Below, piece by piece: positions 7,226 through 13,245 of a DNA stretch of 24,620 nucleotides (position 1 is its first letter; each line of letters starts with the position of its first letter). The position numbers and the translations under genes were made by a program. Below the pieces are notes generated by a model. That model saw only the letters and a list, made by a program, of their open reading frames with translations. It searched no databases and was not told the origin of the DNA. Source of the stretch: Patescibacteria group bacterium (GTDB lineage: Bacteria; Patescibacteriota; Minisyncoccia; UBA6257); NCBI GenBank assembly GCA_022705545.1, contig JAKJEG010000001.1, forward strand, positions 1 to 24,620. Direction: 5' to 3'.

Positions 7226-7711
7226 ATGGAAGAAAACGAAGAAATTCAATTTTTAACTGATTTGATAAAAGATCTTTTTCAAAAAGCCGGTTTTGAGTTA
7301 TTAGCAGTTGAGGTAAAAAATTTTGATAATGAAAAAAGCATCAGAGTGAATGTCAACATTGATTCTTCTCAAGAAACAAGCGGATTATTAATTGGAAAAA
7401 ATGGCACTCATTTAGAATCTTTTAATTACTTAATGAATCTGCTTTATAAGAAAAAATATCCTCAAAAAACAAAATATATTCATTTTGATATTAATAACTA
7501 CCGCTTGGTTTATGAAGAAAAACTACGTAATTTAGCTGCGGAAACTGCTAAAAAAGTGGCTTTTTATAAACAGCCAATAGAACTTCCGCCAATGAAGCCT
7601 CAGGATAGAAGGATTATCCATTTAACTATTAGTTTGATGACTGAAGTAGAAAGTGAAAGCATTGGTCAAGGCAAAGAAAGACGGGTAGTGATTAAACCAA
7701 GAGAAGAGTAA
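7226..7711 (+). CDS. jag: Jag/KhpB-type RNA-binding protein (KH-R3H)
   Basis: A 161-residue RNA-binding protein usually encoded after yidC; related proteins (KhpB) bind RNA and affect cell division and elongation in Gram-positives. It has a KH domain with the G-x-x-G loop in LLIGKNGTHLESFNYLMN (GKNG at 57-60) and a C-terminal R3H domain with the R-x-x-x-H signature (R128, H132) in PQDRRIIHLTISL and the ending GKERRVVIKP. The separate Jag N-terminal domain found in longer homologues is absent. Last gene of the rpmH operon; it faces the T4SS-like operon tail to tail with a 43-bp gap made of a tandem repeat and no hairpin terminator. Confidence 0.92.
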   Translation: MEENEEIQFLTDLIKDLFQKAGFELLAVEVKNFDNEKSIRVNVNIDSSQETSGLLIGKNGTHLESFNYLMNLLYKKKYPQKTKYIHFDINNYRLVYEEKLRNLAAETAKKVAFYKQPIELPPMKPQDRRIIHLTISLMTEVESESIGQGKERRVVIKPREE

Positions 7712-7718
7712 TCAGCAC

Positions 7719-7756
7719 AAGAGGTATATTTATATTTAAGAGGTATATTTATATTT
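7719..7756. repeat. Perfect 19-bp tandem duplication between convergent genes
   Basis: AAGAGGTATATTTATATTT occurs twice back to back (7719-7737, 7738-7756). The second copy supplies part of the stop codon of the minus-strand pilin-peptidase gene. Probably a recent slippage or duplication event. Confidence 0.9.
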
Positions 7757-9242
7757 AACCGCCAGCGCAAGACCAGCAATAATTATTAGATGGGCAAGCA
7801 TATTGTGAAGCAGGTACAACGTGGAAACCAGAACCGTATTGAGGACATAGATATTCATCTAAAACATTTAATCCTACTTGGTTAGCTTTCTTTTTGAAAT
7901 TATTTCTTTTTGCTTCGCCGGGATCTCCGCCATATCCAATATCAACACAGGTACCATTAAGATGACATTCATCAAGGTGGTCTATAGTTGTTTTGCACTG
8001 ATTGGTGTTAATAATGCTTACACAAGCTTCGGTTACCTTCCAACCGTCATTAAGAATGATAGCTAATTGGGCTAATTTGTCGGCAGTATTTTTATCAATA
8101 TAAGCACCATTAGGAAATTCATCAGACATTGGAATTCCATTATAGGGCGGTTGAGCACCGTGACCAATTCGAATAAAATTGGCAATTTGTTGTGCTCCAG
8201 ATACAGGTAGTTGCGGACTGGTTGGTTGGCCAGTTGAAGGTTGCTGGCCAGTTGAAGGAGTTCCTCCTTCTCCTAACTTTGGGCTAGAACTCAAAATATC
8301 AGGATTAATCGTATTTAAAATAATGTAGAAACCAAATAGCAAGAAGAAACCAATCACTGCATCAATCATTCTTTGCTGGGCATCTTTTTGTTGTTTGGGA
8401 TTACCGCTGGAAGTGGCATAAAGAATGCCAGCATAAACAAAAGAAATAAACATTATTAACCCTGAAATTCTTAACATCCATTTAACAAAACCACCAACTA
8501 ATTGAGCCAAAACATCACTTCCCGGATAAAAAATAGTTGGTTCTTCTGCTTTAGCAAAGAATGGTAAACCTACTTCCCAAGTATAGGAACCAAAAGAAGG
8601 CTGGTCAATCTTAGTGTTAGGACTATATTGAGTTTGAGGATAAGAAAACGAAACAGGAGGTCCACCACAAACAGTATGATCAGTTGCTCTTTCATAAGGG
8701 TCTATGGGGAAGGCTAGACATTCTTCGTCATCTTGGCAAAGGAAGGGAAGAGGATAACACTTGCAGCGGCATTTTTGAATGAAACCAATAGGTTCATCAA
8801 CAGCGCTCCCGCCACTTTGAATTCTTTGATCCAATTCTTCTAAGGTTTCCATCTGACAGCAGCAAAATGGTTTTAAACATCCACCGGTTGAAGAATTAGA
8901 ATGGTCGTTTTTATTGCAGCAGAATGGTTTGCCTGCTTCTGGCTCACTAGTTGGCTGGGATTCTTCTGATGACCCCGAAGGTTTAGAGGGTTTTGAGGGC
9001 TTTGAGTCAGATTCTGATTCAGATTCTGACTCAGAATCTTCTGGTTGTTGATAAGGACACGCTCCTCCTGAACATCCAGAAGAAGGTTCTGCTTCGTTTG
9101 ATTCCTCGGGCTGTTGTTGATAAGGGCACGCTCCGCCGGGACAATCACTAAATACTTTTTTAACCCCAAAGAAATTTATTGTTGCCAAACTGACAATAAA
9201 AACAATTATTAAAAGGACTAAATTTTTATTGTTAAATTTCAT
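7755..9242 (-). CDS. Cys-rich exported protein: VirB2/TrbC-like pilin segment fused to an M15-like peptidase domain
   Basis: A 495-residue protein, last in the T4SS-like operon. N-terminal signal/anchor at about 8-27; two near-identical CxGGACPYQQ units (34-43, 57-66); a Ser-Glu then Ser-Lys-Pro tract (70-90); a Cys-rich stretch (C108-C192, with repeated KPFCC). Residues about 245-315 hold two membrane helices joined by YAGILYATSSGNPKQQKDAQQ, the pattern of VirB2/TrbC-type pilins common in these bacteria. After a Thr/Gln/Pro linker, residues about 370-480 carry H427-x-x-G-x-x-x-D434-I and FH474, matching the zinc ligands of M15 (D-Ala-D-Ala peptidase/hedgehog-like) enzymes. There are 24 Cys in all, pointing to disulphides outside the membrane. 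The catalytic Glu/Asp was not securely identified, so the domain could bind rather than cut cell-wall peptides. The fusion role is inferred. Confidence 0.72.
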   Translation of the reverse strand: MKFNNKNLVLLIIVFIVSLATINFFGVKKVFSDCPGGACPYQQQPEESNEAEPSSGCSGGACPYQQPEDSESESESESDSKPSKPSKPSGSSEESQPTSEPEAGKPFCCNKNDHSNSSTGGCLKPFCCCQMETLEELDQRIQSGGSAVDEPIGFIQKCRCKCYPLPFLCQDDEECLAFPIDPYERATDHTVCGGPPVSFSYPQTQYSPNTKIDQPSFGSYTWEVGLPFFAKAEEPTIFYPGSDVLAQLVGGFVKWMLRISGLIMFISFVYAGILYATSSGNPKQQKDAQQRMIDAVIGFFLLFGFYIILNTINPDILSSSPKLGEGGTPSTGQQPSTGQPTSPQLPVSGAQQIANFIRIGHGAQPPYNGIPMSDEFPNGAYIDKNTADKLAQLAIILNDGWKVTEACVSIINTNQCKTTIDHLDECHLNGTCVDIGYGGDPGEAKRNNFKKKANQVGLNVLDEYLCPQYGSGFHVVPASQYACPSNNYCWSCAGG

Positions 9243-9248
9243 ACCATT

Positions 9249-11051
9249 CTAAGTGTTTTCTAATTTTGCCTTTTCTTCTTTAATAGCCATCAATTGAGCT
9301 GGATTAGAGGTAATTATTTGATCTTCTGCATAAGAAGCAATAATTTGAATAGCCGCGTGCTGGTTTTGGGCTAGAAAAAGACCAGTGCCAACACTTGTTT
9401 GCAGCAATAAAGCTTTTTCTTGGTCAGTCAAATTAAAGGCCTGACCTAAATTTTCAATATTGGCTGGGGATTGCCTTAAAAGGAGTCCTAAAGAAGAATT
9501 AGTAATAATTGGTTTACCATAAGGAGAACTTAAAGCGTCTTCCACATCTTGGCTGATAAAAGTAATTCCTAAATAATATTTTCTGGCTCTTTTTACCAAA
9601 CTAAAAAGGAAAGAAGCACTTTCTTCATGGGCTAATAACCACCAACCTTCATCAATAGTCACTATTCTTTTTTTAATATCTTTTTTTATCGCTGTCCAAA
9701 TATAATTTAAAATAACATACATCGCAATCGGTCTTAAGGCTTCTTCTAACTCTCTAATGCCAAAAACTACTAATCGATTAGAAAGGTCAATATTTGACGG
9801 TTGATTAAGAAAACCGGCAAAGCTCCCTTTGGTATATTGATATAATTTAGCTGCTAAATCCTCACCTCCTTCAATATTTTTTAAAATACTCTCTAAATCT
9901 TCCATCAAAGGCGGTTTATGAGGTTCATTTAAATTATGAGGAAAAATGTCTCTTAAGGCATAGGTTTCAGTTAATGCTCTATCTAAAATTATTTCTTCTC
10001 GGGGGTTTAATCCTCCAACTAATAATTTAATTAAACTAATAAGGGTGAGAATATGAGAACGAAAAACTTCTTCGGGAGATTCATCTTCCCCTACTTTGGG
10101 AAAATCAAAAGGATTGATATTGTCTTCTGAGGCAACAGCAATTTTATAAAAACTGCCTCCCAATGATTCAGCAAAATACTGATATTCGTTTTCCGGGTCA
10201 ATGATAATGACATCTGTGCCAAATAGCAAAGAGCGAAGAATTTCTAACTTTACAGCATAACTTTTTCCGGCTCCGGTTTGGGCAAAAACAACCATATTAG
10301 CATTAGGCAGGGAAAAGCGATCAAAAATAACCAAACTATTATTATGCTGATTAATTCCATAAAGAATGCCTTTGTTTTGAGAAAGGTCTAAGGAAGAAAA
10401 AGGAAAAATGGTAGAAGCCGGTTGAGAGTTCAAAGGAGTGGTTAAAAGTAATCTATCTAGCCCCAAAGGAAGAGTTGATTCCAGCCCTTCAAATTGACGG
10501 AAAATAGCCGTTTTAGAATAAATTAATTGTTGTTCCAAAATGCTTTTTATTTTTTTCTCTACTTCTTTTAATTCTTCTTGGGAATCAGCAAGAAAGGTAA
10601 TATAAACCCCAACATCAAACATTTTTTCTGCTCCCTGCTGAATTAAATTTCTCAATTCTTCAACATTTTTTAAACCGATTTCTAATAATGGGTTTCTCAC
10701 TAAATTTCTTTCTTGCTCTAAACTAATTTGGGCTTGAATTTCCGCTGATTTTTTTCTTAAATCCCTTAAAACTTTGGTACTATCAACTGGGTGATAGAAA
10801 ACAGAAACGTCAAAGGCTTCATCAATATTAACAACTGATGAAAACCAGTTAATAGCTAAATAATTAGGATAAGTCAAAATAAAAATAGTAGAACAATATT
10901 TACTGCCTAATTTAATAAAAGAAGGATTAATTTGAAGCCCGGCTGGCGCAATAAAGTCCTCGAGGGTGGTAACTGCCTGCTCTCGGGAAATGACTGGCTG
11001 GGAAACATTAATTTTTGATTCTTTTTTAGAGAAAAAAGGAATATTTATCAT
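9249..11051 (-). CDS. virB4: VirB4-family T4SS ATPase
   Basis: The energy-supplying ATPase of type IV secretion systems, acting at the inner face of the membrane in pilus assembly or substrate transfer. The 600 residues contain an N-terminal region (about 1-220) with the typical IDEAFDVSVFYHPVDS and MFDVGVYITFLADS strands, Walker A TGAGKS at 259-264, IIIDPENEY near 282-290, Walker B IVTIDEGWW at 463-471, and a late ISQDVEDAL / NSSLGLLLRQ segment typical of VirB4. It is somewhat shorter than proteobacterial VirB4 (about 790), and the preceding gene supplies a separate 223-residue TraC/VirB4-N-like piece. It stops with TAG 6 bp before the pilin-peptidase start. No Shine-Dalgarno is seen. Confidence 0.92.
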   Translation of the reverse strand: MINIPFFSKKESKINVSQPVISREQAVTTLEDFIAPAGLQINPSFIKLGSKYCSTIFILTYPNYLAINWFSSVVNIDEAFDVSVFYHPVDSTKVLRDLRKKSAEIQAQISLEQERNLVRNPLLEIGLKNVEELRNLIQQGAEKMFDVGVYITFLADSQEELKEVEKKIKSILEQQLIYSKTAIFRQFEGLESTLPLGLDRLLLTTPLNSQPASTIFPFSSLDLSQNKGILYGINQHNNSLVIFDRFSLPNANMVVFAQTGAGKSYAVKLEILRSLLFGTDVIIIDPENEYQYFAESLGGSFYKIAVASEDNINPFDFPKVGEDESPEEVFRSHILTLISLIKLLVGGLNPREEIILDRALTETYALRDIFPHNLNEPHKPPLMEDLESILKNIEGGEDLAAKLYQYTKGSFAGFLNQPSNIDLSNRLVVFGIRELEEALRPIAMYVILNYIWTAIKKDIKKRIVTIDEGWWLLAHEESASFLFSLVKRARKYYLGITFISQDVEDALSSPYGKPIITNSSLGLLLRQSPANIENLGQAFNLTDQEKALLLQTSVGTGLFLAQNQHAAIQIIASYAEDQIITSNPAQLMAIKEEKAKLENT

Positions 11052-11084
11052 TGAGTTTAAAATATATTTTTATTTGATTTCTGA

Positions 11085-11756
11085 TTAAAACGAAAGATCG
11101 GTTTTAAATTCTCGTTCAAATGTTTCTGGGTTGTAAAGATTATAAAGGAGTTCAATAACTTCTTTTGTTGATAAAGCTCTTACTTCTACCCCTATCCTTG
11201 TTAAAGTATTAATAATTATCCCCTGTCTGATTAATAATTGTTGGTAATATTGATTAAACTCTTCGTCAGAAAGAGGTTTAGTGGCGCTAAAGGCCGTAGT
11301 TTTAATTTGAAACATTTCTTTAAAACTTTGAAGCAAATCAGAAAGAAAACTTTTAACCTCGATTTTTACTGGATCATAAGGAACAACCAAAAAGAATTTT
11401 TTAGTCATTATTTTATTCTCGGAAACTAATCCATTAATAAAAGAATAATAATCTTCACCCTGAATTTTTAAGAGTTCGTTAGTTTCTTTTTTAATTCTTT
11501 CTGCTAAAAAGGTTAAATAACTTTCAATATTAACTCTTCGGGAATGGCAGATAACTTCTAAAGGAAAATCAAGGTTATTCAATAAGGTTCTCCAGCCGGT
11601 AAGAATAATATTTTGCTCTTCTAAGGATTTTAAATCCATATTAATACCGGAAACCTGAAGGACCGATCTTAGAGAACCGTTTTTTAGAATAATTATTCCT
11701 CTTCTGATTTCTTTAACTGAAATTAAAGATTGAGTTGTTAAAAAATCTTTAGCCAT
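11085..11756 (-). CDS. TraC/VirB4 N-terminal-like protein of the T4SS operon
   Basis: A 223-residue soluble protein between prgI and virB4. The opening (QSLISVKEIRRGIIILKNGSLRSVLQVSGINM) and the repeated alpha-beta pattern resemble the N-terminal domain of TraC/VirB4 ATPases; in CPR genomes a protein of this type normally stands between PrgI and VirB4. It has no Walker motifs, so it is not itself an ATPase. It probably binds VirB4 or replaces part of its N-terminus. It overlaps prgI by 8 bp (coupled translation) and lies 33 bp before virB4. Family assignment is from pattern and position. Confidence 0.68.
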   Translation of the reverse strand: MAKDFLTTQSLISVKEIRRGIIILKNGSLRSVLQVSGINMDLKSLEEQNIILTGWRTLLNNLDFPLEVICHSRRVNIESYLTFLAERIKKETNELLKIQGEDYYSFINGLVSENKIMTKKFFLVVPYDPVKIEVKSFLSDLLQSFKEMFQIKTTAFSATKPLSDEEFNQYYQQLLIRQGIIINTLTRIGVEVRALSTKEVIELLYNLYNPETFEREFKTDLSF

Positions 11757-12156
11757 TATTTTGATCTAAATATTGAGCAATTTTTTCTATTGCCTCTTCT
11801 GTTATTTCTTTTTTTATTTCAGGCTTCTCTTCTGGGGTAATTTTTTTTGGGGTTATTGCTTCTTTTTGAGAAACCGTTTTTTCTTTTGACCAGAGATACT
11901 CTTTAGGTACCCATAAATGCCTTAATAAATAAGGAAAAATTTGATACATCGGCATTCCCTCTATCTGGCCAAAAGCCAGTAAAAGAGTTAAAGGCAAACC
12001 GATCACCGCGATAATTACCCAAAAAGTGGGCTCCAAAACAAAGAATAAGCCAATAATAATTCCTCCGCCAACACAGATAATAGTTAACTGGGCAAAAGTT
12101 AAAATGCCCATTATTTTTGTTTCTTCTTTAATAAATTGAGGAACTGGGACTGGCAT
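11749..12156 (-). CDS. prgI: PrgI-family membrane protein
   Basis: A small inner-membrane T4SS component. PrgI-type proteins (VirB3-like position) stand directly before VirB4 in Gram-positive and CPR systems. The 135-residue protein begins MPVPVPQFIKEETKIMG, then has two membrane helices (about 20-40 and 44-63), then LLRHLWVPKEYLWSKE, the conserved aromatic-basic segment of the family, and a Lys/Glu-rich tail of about 40 residues not normally conserved. Its stop overlaps the start of the TraC-like gene by 8 bp; an 11-bp gap separates it from the preceding unknown gene. Confidence 0.88.
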   Translation of the reverse strand: MPVPVPQFIKEETKIMGILTFAQLTIICVGGGIIIGLFFVLEPTFWVIIAVIGLPLTLLLAFGQIEGMPMYQIFPYLLRHLWVPKEYLWSKEKTVSQKEAITPKKITPEEKPEIKKEITEEAIEKIAQYLDQNNG

Positions 12157-12167
12157 AAAATTATTAA

Positions 12168-13196
12168 TTAAGGTTTTTTATCTTTTTGAGGAAACTCTTT
12201 AACTTTGGCGCCAATGATTAAGGGAGGTTCCTCGTTATTCGATTTACTTTGAGGATTTGATTCTTCTTCTGGAATAAATTCTTCATTATTACCAATATTC
12301 AAAATAGCTTCTTCTTTCTTTTCCTCAAAATATTTATATTGAGGAGATATTTTGGTTTCTTTCTGATTGGAAGTTTGATTGACATTTTTTGGGCCCTCTT
12401 TAATTGCTTTTTCTAATTCTTCTTTTACTTTTTCTGAAACGTTCTCCTTTTTTTTACTCATTATTTCTAGAAGTTTTTCCTGAATGTGTTTTTGTTCTTC
12501 TTCAGAGACCGTTGGCGGTTTGGCTCGTTTTAAATCTTTTATTTTATTAAGGGGTTTTTCAAGGGTAATGTGTTGAGGTTCTTTAACAGCAGACACACTT
12601 ACTTCTTCTAAAATATCTGAGGAAGGGGTTAAATTTTTTTGGGATAACAATGGTGAATTCTCTTTCTTTAATGTTTGATTGTTTGGGGGCTGATTTTGAG
12701 GAATGGTTGGTGGAGGTATTGTTTCAGGTTTTTCTGGCTGAATTTCTTCTTTTTCTTTGTTAAGAAACTTTTCAAAAGGATTCGGAGCAACTGGTTGATT
12801 GATTTTTTGTTCAAAGGTTGAATTTTCTGGCTGTTGTTGCTGGAGGGCATCCATGAAAGATGCTGAGATATTATCAGGAGAGGTATATAAAGATAATTCT
12901 TGACTAACCGGAGCAAAAATTTTTTTTCTAATTAAATCCGCTACTATTTGCGCTTGATTTGAAGAGAGAGAAGTTTTATTCAAAATTTCCTTCTCTAGAG
13001 TTTTTTGATCTTTTATCAGCAATAAAATTTCTTCAACTGTTTCCATTATTGGTTCAAAATAATTTTCTATTGGTTCTATCTGGCAGATTTTTAAAATATC
13101 CTCTAAATCTTGACTTAATTGGTTAGAAGATAATAAATCCTGCAAGGAATTTGGCAGTTTATCAAATTTTTCTAAAAAAATTTTTGGATCAACCAT
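12168..13196 (-). CDS. Unknown T4SS-operon protein with helical head and disordered, charged tail
   Basis: No family recognised. The 342 residues split into a helical N-terminal region of about 115 residues (KIFLEKFDKLPNSLQDLLSS... and SSNQAQIVADLIRKKIF) and a long low-complexity region rich in Pro, Gln, Glu, Lys and Asn, with no signal peptide and no membrane helix. It sits between virB6-like and prgI genes in the same operon with gaps of 49 and 11 bp, so it is likely a cytoplasmic partner of the machine, perhaps an adaptor or scaffold. Open frames on other frames in the low-complexity part are shadows. The ATG at 13196 has no Shine-Dalgarno. Confidence 0.72.
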   Translation of the reverse strand: MVDPKIFLEKFDKLPNSLQDLLSSNQLSQDLEDILKICQIEPIENYFEPIMETVEEILLLIKDQKTLEKEILNKTSLSSNQAQIVADLIRKKIFAPVSQELSLYTSPDNISASFMDALQQQQPENSTFEQKINQPVAPNPFEKFLNKEKEEIQPEKPETIPPPTIPQNQPPNNQTLKKENSPLLSQKNLTPSSDILEEVSVSAVKEPQHITLEKPLNKIKDLKRAKPPTVSEEEQKHIQEKLLEIMSKKKENVSEKVKEELEKAIKEGPKNVNQTSNQKETKISPQYKYFEEKKEEAILNIGNNEEFIPEEESNPQSKSNNEEPPLIIGAKVKEFPQKDKKP

Positions 13197-13245
13197 TATA
13201 AGATGATTAAAAATTATTAAATATAATTATTATTTTTAAGGTTTA

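Noticed and set aside
7878..8066. Short plus-strand open frame opposite the pilin-peptidase gene
   Set aside because: Lies wholly opposite a well-supported exported protein with domain structure; no promoter or ribosome site.
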